A stretch of DNA of 64,000 bases from Massilia sp. H-1. Its GTDB lineage: Bacteria; Pseudomonadota; Gammaproteobacteria; Burkholderiales; Burkholderiaceae_D. The first letter of the stretch is position 1. Each line of letters starts with the position of its first letter. The stretch covers positions 1,054,001 to 1,118,000 of the forward strand of contig CP087969.1 of the NCBI GenBank assembly GCA_024703915.1, read 5' to 3'. Both the position numbers and the translations under genes were made by a program. The notes under the pieces were generated by a model. The model had not been told where the DNA came from. It saw nothing but the letters and a program-made list of their open reading frames with translations, and did not search any database. Below, piece by piece: positions 55,541 through 64,000 of this stretch.

Positions 55541-56290
55541 TCAATAGTGCAAGCGCACCCGCGCCAGATCCTCGGGGGTATCCACATGCAAGCCCATGCC
55601 GGCTGCGCTGTCGGTGATGTGCACCGCGATCGGATAGCCGTGCCACAGCACGCGCAGCTGTTCGAGCGCTTCGATGCCCTCGAGCGGCGCCGCTTCCAGG
55701 CCCGGATAGGTCTGGAGGAAGGCGTTCGAGTAGGCATACAGCCCGATATGGCGCAGCGGCTGGTAGTAACTAAGCAGCGTCGCGCGTGGCGGCAAAGCCG
55801 TCGCGGTCCCATGGAATGGTCGCGCGCGAAGAAGTACAGGGCGCGGCCGCGCTTGTCGAGCACCACCTTGACCACGTTCGGATTGAAGGCGTCGGCCACC
55901 TCGGTGATCGGATGGGCGCAAGTGGCCATCGGCACGTCCGGGCCGATGCGCGCCGCGGTCGCGGCCAGCAGCGCCGGATCGATCAGCGGCTCGTCGCCCT
56001 GCAGATTGACCACCACCGCGTCCGGCGCCAGCGCCAGCGCGCGCCACTTCGGCGATGCGGTCGGTGCCGGACGGATGATCGGCGCGCGTCATGCACACTT
56101 CCACCCCGTGCGCGGCGCAGGCCGCGGCAATGTCCTCATGGTCGGTGGCGACGATGATCCGCTCGGCGCCCGACAGCGCGGCGCGTTCGGCCACCCGCAC
56201 CACCATCGGTTTGCCGCCCAGATCGGCCAGCGGTTTGTTCGGCAGGCGGGTCGAGGCCAGGCGCGCCGGAATGATGACGATGAAACCCAT
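55541..56290 (-). CDS. kdsB: 3-deoxy-manno-octulosonate cytidylyltransferase
   Basis: About 250 residues; makes CMP-Kdo for lipopolysaccharide. [20 protein letters not shown] and [17 protein letters not shown] give the nucleotide-binding start; then [95 protein letters not shown] and [14 protein letters not shown]. Breaks near 56050, 55800 and 55770. Located between Trm112 and adk, the standard order in Burkholderiales. Confidence 0.95.
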   Translation of the reverse strand: MGFIVIIPARLASTRLPNKPLADLGGKPMVVRVAERAALSGAERIIVATDHEDIAAACAAHGVEVCMTRADHPSGTDRIAEVARAGAGAGRGGGQSAGRRAADRSGAAGRDRGAHRPGRADGHLRPSDHRGGRRLQSERGQGGARQARPRPVLLRARPFHGTATALPPRATLLSYYQPLRHIGLYAYSNAFLQTYPGLEAAPLEGIEALEQLRVLWHGYPIAVHITDSAAGMGLHVDTPEDLARVRLHY

Positions 56291-56293
56291 CGC

Positions 56294-56465
56294 TTACGCT
56301 GGATCGAGCTTGCGCGCTTCGTCGGCCCACATGATGGGGATGCCATCGCGGATCGGGGAAGGCGAGGCGGTCCGGGCGGCAGGTCAGTTCCTGCGCCTTT
56401 TTGTCGTAGTCGAGGGGGCCCTTGCAAACAGGGCAGACCAGAATATCAAGCAGTCGAGCTTCCAC
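56294..56465 (-). CDS. Trm112-family zinc-ribbon-like protein
   Basis: Small protein of about 57-60 residues: [20 protein letters not shown], then [20 protein letters not shown] and [16 protein letters not shown]. The CPVC pair and the final DGIPIM block are family hallmarks. GTG at 56465 is chosen as start because it aligns with the usual MDxRLLDIL; it lies inside the end of lpxK, so the two are coupled. A one-base error near 56355 divides the C-terminus. Often found between lpxK and kdsB. Confidence 0.88.
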
Positions 56466-57486
56466 GACATTTCTCCACAATGAGATCGGCCAGCGCCGCA
56501 TCGAGCGTCGCCGATCACCGGAACGACCCACAGGCGCGGATCGTTTCTGAGTTGTTCAATTTGCCCACATTTTACTGCATCCTTCTCGGTGATCAGGATG
56601 ATGTCGGCGTCGAGCTGGGCGAAAGGCTGGTCCAGAAAATCGTGATGGTCGGGCAGCGCCAGTTCGGCCGGGGCCAGACCGGCCGCGCGCAGCAGGGCGA
56701 AAAAGCGGCCCGGATTGCCGATGCTTAGGCGGCGGCGGCGACGATCCGTTTTCCCGCCAGCGAGGCGAGCGGCACGCCCTGCCCCGGCGCCAGCAAGGGC
56801 TCGGCCAGCAGCCCGTCGAGCTGCATGCGAAACGGCGCACCGCCCACCTGGGCGCAGCGCAGCCTTGGTGATGACGGGCGCGTTGACGATGGTGAAGTCG
56901 CTGTCGGCGCGTGGCGCGCTCGCGCAATGGGCCGTAGGCAACAGCCAGCCATTGCCCGCGCCGCGCCCGTCGAACAGCACGATCTCGACATCGCGCGCCA
57001 GCGCGTAATGCTGCAAGCCGTCGTCGGAAATGAGGATGTCGACCTGGGGATGGGCCGCCAGCAGCGCGCGCGGCGCTGGCGCGGTCGCGCCCCACCACCA
57101 CCGGGCAGCCGCTGCGGCGCCGAATCAGGAGCGGCTCGTCGCCCGCATCCTGGGCACGCGACTCGGGCGTCACCTCCAGCGGCGCGTCGGCGCTGCGGCC
57201 ATGGCCGCGCGAGATCACGCCCGGCGTGTAGCCCGCCGCGCGCAGCACACGCCTACCAGCCAGATCGTCAGCGGCGTCTTGCCGGTCCCGCCGATGAAGA
57301 TGTTCCCGACCACGACCACCGGCACCGGCAGCCGCGCTGACTTCATCAGGCCGAAACGAAACAGCAGCGCGCAGACCCGCGATGGCGCCGAACAGCAGCG
57401 AGAGCGGCCACAGCGCGCAGGCGAGGCGGACCGCGCCGCAGCCAGGCGCGCGTGAGGGTCGATTCGAGGGACGAGGGGGAAGCCAT
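56446..57486 (-). CDS. lpxK: tetraacyldisaccharide 4'-kinase
   Basis: Lipid A pathway kinase of about 345 residues, membrane-associated. An N-terminal hydrophobic region precedes the P-loop [20 protein letters not shown]; then [54 protein letters not shown] and [16 protein letters not shown]. Near the C-terminus come [20 protein letters not shown] and TEKDAVKC. Breaks at 57420, 57370, 57250, 57085, 56860, 56728 and 56510. End is EKCRGSSTA with TGA at 56446-56448, overlapping the Trm112 start. Preceded by exbD on the same strand. Confidence 0.93.
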
Positions 57487-57523
57487 CGGAGGAAATCGGG
57501 CGCAGCGTGGCCGCGCCCGATGC

Positions 57524-57981
57524 TTACTTCTTGCTGCCGGTCTGGGCGGCGAAGGTCAGCTTGTCATGTAGCTAAATGCGCGCCGCTTCGAGCACATTGA
57601 TGACCATCTGGTGCATCGCGAACTGGTCGGCGTTGACGATCACGACCGGGCTCTGGGCCGGACCGGCTAGGCGCCTGGCCATTGTTGGCGGCAGCGGCAG
57701 CTTGCTTCCAGGTCTTCGGCCAGGTCGGCCACGGTGCGGAAGGCCACGGGCGTGTTATTGACCGTGTAGTTGCCCTTGGCGTCGACCGTCACATTGATCT
57801 CGAGCGGCTTGTCGAGCGCCTTTTCGGCGTCGGCGGTCGGCAGCGTGATCTGCAGTTCGGTGAACTTGCTGTACGTCGTGGTGACCATCATGAAAATCAG
57901 GATCACCAGCAGCACGTCGATGAACGGGATCAGGTTAATTTCCGGATCCTCGCGCTTCTGGCCACGGCGAAAGTCCATCAT
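57524..57981 (-). CDS. exbD: ExbD/TolR-family biopolymer transport protein
   Basis: About 150 residues: cytoplasmic start [20 protein letters not shown], a single transmembrane helix with the conserved Asp ([20 protein letters not shown]), and a periplasmic domain ([20 protein letters not shown] ... [20 protein letters not shown]). The end is [12 protein letters not shown]. Breaks at 57700, 57668 and 57570. Works with ExbB to convert proton-motive force into movement of a TonB- or Tol-like partner. Lies between exbB and lpxK, as in many Burkholderiales. Confidence 0.92.
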
Positions 57982-58585
57982 TTGCAGGGCACCGTGCACG
58001 ATGTCGACGAATTTGACTGCCTGCAGTTCCATGTCGATGATGAAGGAATCGACCAGGGCGCGGAAGTGGCGGTAAGCGATCAGGGCTTAAGCATCGCGAT
58101 GGCCAGGCCGAAGCCGGTGTTGTACAGGGCGACCGAAATACCGTGCGCCAGTACCGCCGGATTGGTGCCGGTCGCATTCTGGGCACCGAAGATCTCGATC
58201 ATGCCGACGATGGTGCCGAACAGGCCCATCAGCGGAGCGAGCGAGGCGATCGTGCCGAGCGTGGTCAGGAAGCGCTCGAGCAGGTGGGCGACACCGCGGC
58301 TAAGCTTCCTCGATCGATTCCTTCATGACTTCACGCGGCGCTTCCACATTGCGCAGGGCGGCGGCCAGGACGGTACCGAGCGGCGAATTGTTCTTCAGCT
58401 TGTCGATGATGTCCGGCGTGATTTTGCCGTTGTGATAGACGCGAATCACTTCGTCGAGCAGCTGGCGCGGCAGCAGCTTGGAGCGGCGCAGATAAATGGA
58501 ACGTTCAATGATCAGCGACGGCGACGATAGAGGCAATCAGCAAAAGGTAGATAGGCCAGCCTGCAGCTTGAAAAATGGCGAACAA
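57935..58585 (-). CDS. exbB: ExbB/TolQ/MotA-family proton channel protein
   Basis: About 215 residues with three transmembrane helices: FAIFQAAGWPIYLLLIASIV at the start, LGTIASLAPLMGLFGTIVGM with IEIFGAQNATGTNPAVLAHG (the conserved MotA_ExbB signature) and ISVALYNTGFGLAIAML. TTG at 58585 is the best start because AGGAG lies six bases upstream and no ATG or GTG precedes the first helix. Breaks at 58532, 58303-58308 and 58085-58092. As read, the frame runs into exbD without a stop; adding one A near 57979 gives a stop at 57935, so the end is uncertain. Confidence 0.85.
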
Positions 58586-58673
58586 AACGAACTCCTGAGT
58601 AAGGGGGAAAGCGGATCGAAACGAACCCCGGCAATGTAACGTGTTGCCAGCGAGACGGCAAGTACAGTTCTGC

Positions 58674-59756
58674 ACATCATTTGTGGATAAGATTGTGCGC
58701 AGCTTTCCGCAAGCTATCCCATGTCCTTGATTCTTAATGAAAAAACAGTCTTGCGTAAAAACAAGGCAGGAGAAAAATTAAAACTGTCAAAAAGTTCTGA
58801 ACAAGTTCTGTGGATAAAACTGTGTGCAACAACTTTGCCACTAGGCAAACCATTTGATTCATAAGGAAAAAGACTGTCTGCGCAATTTCCGCGCACGGCA
58901 GGCAAAACCGGCCCTATCCCCGCTTCCCGGCCGTCAATTGCCCCAAAAACGGGGTCAGACCTCAAAAGAAGAACTTTTCCACCGTTCTACACATTTTTTG
59001 TGGACAACATTGTGCGCAAGCGTGTTCACCCCAGGACAAGCCATTGATTTACAAGGATTTTTCTCTCGTGCGCAATTCTGAGGCAGCCCCAAGTACCGCG
59101 TTTTCTGCACACATTTTGTGGACAAGATTGTGAGCAAGCGCTCGCCCTTCTATGCAAGTCATTGTTTTTAAACGAAAAAGAAGGTATGCGTAAAAGAATG
59201 GCAGGTGTACGCCCGGCCGCTTGTGCACATCTTCTGTGGACAAGTTTGTTAACAATCCCGGGGAGGCCTGCCTAAGCACTTGATTCGCATGAAGTTTATT
59301 CCGCTGCACAAGTTTCGTGCTTGGCGGCTGCAGGGACCCGCGCGATGCCGTCCGCGCACGCCAGGGCGCCGCCCGCCCGCGCCCGCAGCGCTGCTGCGGC
59401 ACCGGCCCGCGGCCCTGATCCACCGCCCCTGCACCTTTGTGCACACATAATGTGGACAACATTGTGAGCAAGCCATCGGGCAGAATGCTAAGCAATTGAT
59501 TTTAAAGACTATTTAAATGCTGCGATTTTTTTACGCACAGCAAAATTTCCGACTAAACTTTCCCCACACATTCTGTGGATAACTTTGTGAGCAAGTAAAG
59601 GCCGTGCGCACAAAGTCCTTGATCCATAAGGCTTTTCTCCTTCTGCACGGAAAACACGCAAGGCCAAACTTCTTTTATAATCAAATACTTAGAAATACAT
59701 CTTGTTGTTTCATGATATGTGACATAAGCATGACCGCCGATTTTTTTTGTGGACAG
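58674..59756 (+). repeat. array of seven to eight repeats each with a DnaA-box-like sequence
   Basis: This gene-free stretch of about 1.17 kb between exbB and xseA (58586-59762) holds a directly repeated element of about 90-100 bp. Each copy starts with a block like CACAnnnTGTGGAYAA, then nnTTGTGNGCAA, a 20-30 base variable part, CNTTGATTnnnAANG and usually a TGCGYAAWW block. TGTGGATAA or TGTGGACAA (complement TTATCCACA or TTGTCCACA, the DnaA-box consensus) occurs at 58682, 58809, 58999, 59117, 59235, 59451 and 59574. A degenerate eighth copy (TGTGGACAG) is at 59748. All have the same orientation. Spacings are 127, 190, 118, 118, 216, 123 and 174 bases. Confidence 0.85.
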
Positions 59757-59762
59757 CTTCCC

Positions 59763-61128
59763 ATGCAAAGCATGTTTGAACCCGACAGCAGTTACACCGC
59801 GCCGCCCGTCCTGAGCGTCAGCGCGCTCAATGCCCAGGTCGCGCGCCTGCTCGAACGCACATTCCCCCTCACCTGGATCGGCGGCGAAATCTCCAATTTC
59901 ACGCGCGCCAGCTCCGGCCACTGGTATTTCACGCTCAAGGATGACGCGGCCCAGGTGCGCGCCGTCATGTTCCGTGGCAAAGCCCAGTTCATGCTTCTTC
60001 ATTCCGCGCGAAGGCGACAAGGTCGAAGTGCGCGCCCTGGTCACCCTGTACGGCGCGCGGCGATTACCAGATCAATGTCGAATCGATCCGCCGCAGCCTG
60101 GCTGTCGGCGCCCTGTATGAAGCCTTCCTGCGCCTGGAAGGACAAGCTGGGCGCGCAAGGCTTGTTCGACCCCGAGCGCAAGCGTCCCCTGCCCCTGTTC
60201 ACGCGCGGATCGGCATCGTGACCAGCCCGCAGGCGGCCGCCCTGCGCGACATCCTGAGCGCGCTCAAGCGGCGCGCGCCGCACGTGCGCATCGTGCTCTA
60301 CCCGGCGCCGGTGCAGGGCCAGGGCGCGGCCGAGCGCATCGCCAATGCGATCGCCACCGCCTCGCAGCGGGCCGAAGTCGACGTGCTGCTGGTGTGCCGC
60401 GGCGGCGGTTCGATCGAGGATCTGTGGAGTTTCAATGAAGAAGTGGTGGCTTACGCGATCGCCAATTGCAGCATGCCCGTGATTGCTTAAGCGTCGGCCA
60501 CGAGACCGACTTCACGATCGCCGATTTCAGCGCCGACGTGCGCGCCGCCACCCCGACCGCCGCCGCCGAACTGGCGGCCACGCCTGCAGGCCGACTGGAT
60601 GGCTTCGCTCGCGGCCGACGCCACCGACCTGCGGCGCGCCATGCGCCGCACGCTGGGCGAAGCGAGCCAGAGTCTCGACCACCAGTCGCGCCGCCTGCTC
60701 AGCCCCTCGGCGCGGATCGGCCACCGGCGCCTGGAACTGCTGGCGCACTCGACCGCGCTCACGCACGCGGTGCGCGCGCCGGTCGCCCGCCACAGCTATG
60801 CGCTGGCGCAGCTGCGTTCACGCTGGGCCGAAGCATGCGCCCGGACACGCGCGCGGCGCGGGCCGACATTGCCTCGCAGCAGCATCGACTCGGCAGTTCC
60901 CTGGAACACCAGCTGGCGCGGCGCCGTCACGCGCTCGATGCGCTCGCCGCCCAGCTCGAACTGCTCAACCCCCAGCGCACGCTCGAGCGCGGCTACGCCA
61001 TCGTGCGCGACGCGGCCGAGCAGGTGCTGCGCGCGCCCGCGCAGATCAAGGTCAACGAGGCGCTCACGGTGCGCCTGGCCGAAGGGACCGCCCAGGTGGG
61101 CGTTGCCAGCGTGCAGGGTACGCTCTGA
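59763..61128 (+). CDS. xseA: exodeoxyribonuclease VII large subunit
   Basis: About 450 residues. N-terminal OB fold: [40 protein letters not shown] and [15 protein letters not shown]. Catalytic domain: [60 protein letters not shown] and [20 protein letters not shown]. The C-terminal coiled coil ends [17 protein letters not shown]. Breaks near 59998, 60058, 60130, 60207, 60484-60491 (GCTTAAGC), 60590 and 60833. MQSMFEPD gives two possible ATGs (59763 or 59772). A DnaA-box-like TGTGGACAG sits 7 bases before the first ATG. Confidence 0.93.
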
Positions 61129-61214
61129 ATAGCCTGCAACGAAAAGCCAGACGAATTACAATAAGGGCCGTTTCAGAAGAACACACGCTTTTCAAAACTA
61201 ACAAAGGATAAGAC

Positions 61215-61792
61215 ATGGAACATATTCTGCCAGCCCTGCCGTACGCAATGGACGCCCTCGCGCCGCACATCTCGAAAGAGACGCTCGAGTACCACTACGC
61301 AAAGCACCACCAGACCTATGTCACGAACCTGAACAACCTGATCAAGGGCACCGAGTTCGAGAACCTGTCGCTCGAAGAGATCATCAAAAAATCGTCCGGC
61401 GGCATCTTCAACAATGCAGCCCAGGTATGGAACCACACCTTCTACTGGAACGGCATGAAGCCGTGGCGGGCAGCACCCCCGGCAGGCGCCGTGGCTGACG
61501 CGATCAACGCCAAGTGGGGTTCGTTCGACAAGTTCAAGGAAGAATTCACCAAGTCGTGCGTCGGCAACTTCGGTTCGGGCTGGACCTGGCTGGTGAAAAA
61601 GCCGACGGCGGCGTCGACATCGTCAACACCTCCAACGCTCGCTGCCCGCTGACCGCAGGCGACACCCCGCTGCTGACCTGCGACGTGTGGGAACACGCTT
61701 ACTACATCGACTACCGCAACCTGCGCGCCAAGTACGTGGAAACGTTCTGGGGCCTGGTCAACTGGGACTTCGTGGCGAAGAACTTCGCTTAA
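61215..61792 (+). CDS. sodB: superoxide dismutase (Fe type)
   Basis: About 193 residues. [40 protein letters not shown] (first two His ligands), [22 protein letters not shown], then [20 protein letters not shown] (Asp and His ligands) and [15 protein letters not shown]. One frameshift near 61598 and local errors at 61455-61480 disturb the MKPNGGG region. The TAA at 61790-61792 inside GCTTAAG is a genuine stop, showing that not every such string is an error. A terminator follows. Confidence 0.94.
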
Positions 61793-61811
61793 GTTTCCCC
61801 CGCAGCACATC

Positions 61812-61842
61812 GAAAGCCCCGGTCCGCGACCGGGGCTTTTTA
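61812..61842 (+). terminator. rho-independent terminator after sodB
   Basis: AAAGCCCCGGT, a short CCGCG loop and ACCGGGGCTTT followed by TT form an 11-bp stem 20 bases after the sodB stop. It also lies at the 3' end of the converging GST gene and could serve both. Confidence 0.85.
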
Positions 61843-61849
61843 TTGGCGC

Positions 61850-62555
61850 TTAGCCGCGCGCGGGGATGGTGAGGCCCTTCTGCACTGCCGGGCGGGCCAC
61901 GAAGGCGGCCACCGCGCGCTTGACGTGGGCGAAGCTGTCGTACTGCACCAGCTCGCCCGCGCCATAGAAATTGACCAGGTTGTTCACCCACGGGAAGATC
62001 GCGATGTCGGCGATCGTGTAGTCGTCGCCCATCATCCACTGGCGCGCGGCCAGGTGCCGGTCGAGCACGCCGAGCAGGCGCTTCGACTCGGCCACATAGC
62101 GGTCGCGCGGACGCTTGTCCTCGTAGTCCTTGCTTGGCGAATTTATGGAAGAAGCCGAGCTGGCCGAACATGGGGCCGATGCCGCCCATCTGGAACATCA
62201 CCCACTGGATCGTCTCATAGCGGCGGGCCGCGTCATGGGGCAGGAACCGGCCCGTTTTTTCGGCCAGGTAAAGCAGGATCGCGCCCGATTCGAACAGGGC
62301 CAGCGGCTGGCCGCCCGGTCCGTCCGGATCGATGATCGTGGGAATCTTGTTGTTCGGATTAAGCGAGATGAATTCCGGGCTCATCTGGTCGTTGGTCTCG
62401 AAGCTGACCAGGTGCGGCTCGTAAGCGAGGCCGGTTTCCTCGAGCATGATCGAGATCTTGACCCCGTTCGGGGTCGGCAGCGAATACAGCTGAAGGCGTT
62501 CCGGATGCCGGGCGGGCCATTTGGCGTGGATGGGGAATGCGGAAAGTGCGGACAT
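61850..62555 (-). CDS. glutathione S-transferase (YghU/Nu-class-like)
   Basis: About 233 residues. Thioredoxin-fold half: RLQLYSLPTPNGVKISIMLE (TPNG in the active-site loop, typical of the YghU/YfcG group), FISLNPNNKIPTIIDPDGPG and LALFESGAILLYLAEKTGRF. Helical half: QWVMFQMGGIGPMFGQLGFF, MMGDDYTIADIAIFPWVNNL and RPAVQKGLTIP. A break near 62130 and another near 62090 fall in the DYEDKRPRDRYVAESKRLLG region. Monocistronic. Confidence 0.9.
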
Positions 62556-62789
62556 GTCGGTTCCGTGGGAATGTGAACGAACGACAGTCTACGTCGATTT
62601 CAAAAAGGGCGCGCAAGGCCCCAGCTGGCGCTGGCGCGAAATCACAAACCTTGGCGTCAATACGCAAGACCCGGTCATGCAATCTGGATACCCTACTGCA
62701 GCCCGCGCGGGTCATTGCCTGCAGGGAATTGCCTTAGGAGGCATGTAGTTGCAGTAATTATATTAATTATACCTAAAACGGAGAATTAA

Positions 62790-64000
62790 ATGATCACACG
62801 CATTACTTTATCGTCCTTGCTATTACTGTCCGGAATGACCGCCGCCAGCGCAGCCGAACCCCTGTTCTTCCAGAACAGCGCCGCCAAAGCCACCCTCAGC
62901 AGCGCCATGAACGCGCCCGGCGCCCCCTTCATGCGGCGAGCGCAAGGCGCAGCGCGGGGGTCGGCATGCAGCTCAACCCGGTCGCGGCAAGCGCGGCCGA
63001 ACTGGCCATGCCCCTGCCCGACGGCGGCCAGTTCAACGCGCGCCGCGCCAGCAGCTACCGGACCGCGAGCGGCGCCACCGTCTGGGTGGGCAAGCACGGC
63101 AATGCAGAAGCGGGAAGCGCCGCCTCGGCCGAAGAAGAAACCGTGCTGGTCATCCGCGAAGGCAAGGTCACCGGCACCGTGCGCCATGCGGGCAAGCTAT
63201 ACCGCATCCGGGCTAGGCGTTGACGGCACCCACGGCGTGGCCGAGATCGACACCAGCCTGTTCCCGCGCGACCACACCGAACCCGAATACAAGGCCCAGC
63301 TGATGCTCAACCAGGCCGCGGCCCTGGCGGCGCCCTCGTCCTCGATCGGCGCCGTGCGCGCCGCGCTGGCCGACACGCCCGTGATCCGGGTGCTGGTCAA
63401 CTACACGCCAACCGCCAAGAGCACCACCGGCGACATCCTCGCCCTGATCGACCTGGCCATTGCCGAGACCAACCAGGGTTACGTCAACGCAGCAAGCGTC
63501 AACGCGCGGGTCGAACTGGCGCATGCGGCCCAGGTGAACTACACCGAAAGCGGCAGCAACAGCACCGACCGCAGCCGCTACGCCAGCGTGGACGACCGCG
63601 TGATGGACGAGATCCACGCCCAGCGCAACAGCTACGCGGCCGACGTCGGCGTGCTGCTCACCGACGGCAACAGCGCCTGCGGCAACGGCGCCATCTACGC
63701 CTCGGCCACCTCGGCCTTCGCTGCCGTGACCACCGACTGCGCGACCGGCAACTACTCGTTCGGGCATGAGCTGGGCCACCTGTTCGGCGCCCGCCACAAT
63801 CCGGAAGAAGACAGCAGCACGACCCCGTATGCCTGGGGCCACGGCTACCTGTCGCCGAACCGCAACTGGCGCACCATCATGGCCTACGATTGCCCGAACG
63901 GCTGCAAGCGCCTGAACTACTGGTCCAACCCGAACAAGACGCGCGACGGCGTGGCAATGGGCACCACGACCCGCAACAACAACGCGCGTGCTCAACGAGC
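62790..64000 (+). CDS. secreted M12-type (reprolysin-like) zinc metallopeptidase, cut by window end
   Basis: Exported protease. ATG 62790 follows GGAG at the right distance; signal peptide MITRITLSSLLLLSGMTAAS. A propeptide-like region contains VAASAAELAMPLPDGGQFNA and EEETVLVIREGKVTGTVRHA; the catalytic domain starts near VIRVLVNYTPTA and contains the zinc site SFGHELGHLFGARHNPE (HExxHxxGxxH) followed by TIMAYDCPNG (Met turn). Breaks at 62935 and 63215 (GCTAGGC). The final bases near 63987 may shift again. The AT-rich 60 bases before the gene could hold its promoter. The C-terminus is outside the window. Confidence 0.9.
   Translation, partial: MITRITLSSLLLLSGMTAASAAEPLFFQNSAAKATLSSAMNAPGAPFMRRAQGAARGSACSSTRSRQARPNWPCPCPTAASSTRAAPAATGPRAAPPSGWASTAMQKREAPPRPKKKPCWSSAKARSPAPCAMRASYTASGLGVDGTHGVAEIDTSLFPRDHTEPEYKAQLMLNQAAALAAPSSSIGAVRAALADTPVIRVLVNYTPTAKSTTGDILALIDLAIAETNQGYVNAASVNARVELAHAAQVNYTESGSNSTDRSRYASVDDRVMDEIHAQRNSYAADVGVLLTDGNSACGNGAIYASATSAFAAVTTDCATGNYSFGHELGHLFGARHNPEEDSSTTPYAWGHGYLSPNRNWRTIMAYDCPNGCKRLNYWSNPNKTRDGVAMGTTTRNNNARAQR

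Noticed and set aside
58714..59495. Short minus-strand open frames inside the DnaA-box array
   Set aside because: They consist of the repeat sequence itself, show no domain and no plausible start signals.
58674..59756. CRISPR array or chromosomal oriC
   Set aside because: Repeats are long, variable, irregularly spaced and lack unique spacers of fixed size, so not CRISPR. No dnaA/dnaN/rpmH neighbours support oriC.
61785..61792. GCTTAAG at the sodB end as another artefact
   Set aside because: The TAA here is at the conserved C-terminus of the enzyme and a terminator follows, so it is a genuine stop codon.

Overview
The window looks like chromosomal DNA of a high-GC betaproteobacterium, most probably Oxalobacteraceae (Massilia/Telluria/Janthinobacterium group). 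Pointers are the exbB-exbD-lpxK-Trm112-kdsB-adk block next to xseA and sodB, an EpsA-type LuxR regulator beside a PEP-CTERM protein, a pepcterm-type CAAX protease, and a 2-aminobenzoyl-CoA type catabolic operon. Genus is inference only.

Sequence quality dominates the reading. Nearly every gene has frameshifts or in-frame stops, yet the protein resumes in another frame right after each break. Most breaks sit at a short GCTTAAGC / GCCTAGGC / GCTTAGC-like string exactly where the conserved protein demands GCCGGC. I therefore treat these genes as intact genes in a draft with systematic base-calling errors, give coordinates of the whole reconstructed gene, and note the breaks. No gene is called a pseudogene on frameshift evidence alone.

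Layout. 1-2.5 kb: DUF192 protein, rpsT, murJ. 2.5-12 kb (minus): one tightly coupled operon for a hybrid type II secretion/type IV pilus-like machine (gspG-gspF-gspE, PilM/N/O-like, PilP/GspC-like, secretin, three more pseudopilins). 12-17.5 kb (minus): EpsA-like regulator, a response regulator with Glu in place of the phospho-Asp, a PEP-CTERM protein and a large ExeM/NucH extracellular nuclease. 17.7-24.6 kb (minus): sugar-nucleotide genes (manC, NDP-sugar pyrophosphorylase, galE, nucleotide-sugar dehydrogenase, wecB) and a CAAX-type protease. 24.6-32.4 kb: uup, tRNA-Arg(CCU), CHAD protein, kefC-kefF, a hendecad-repeat coiled-coil membrane protein, small membrane protein. 32-39.8 kb (minus): aerobic CoA-thioester aromatic (probably anthranilate) degradation operon. 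39.9-47.6 kb (minus): patatin-like lipase, two response regulators and a very large hybrid histidine kinase. 47.7-54.5 kb: gamma-glutamyltransferase, SDR dehydrogenase, small secreted protein, CoA-transferase, K+-independent proton pyrophosphatase. 54.6-58.6 kb (minus): adk, kdsB, Trm112, lpxK, exbD, exbB. 58.6-59.76 kb: a gene-free array of repeats each carrying a DnaA-box-like sequence. 59.8-64 kb: xseA, sodB, a GST and a secreted zinc metallopeptidase cut by the window end.

The most interesting unexplained items are the DnaA-box repeat array upstream of xseA, the GCCGGC error signature (which may report a DNA modification), the 16-unit 11-residue coiled-coil protein beside kefFC, and the Glu-substituted response regulator beside epsA.
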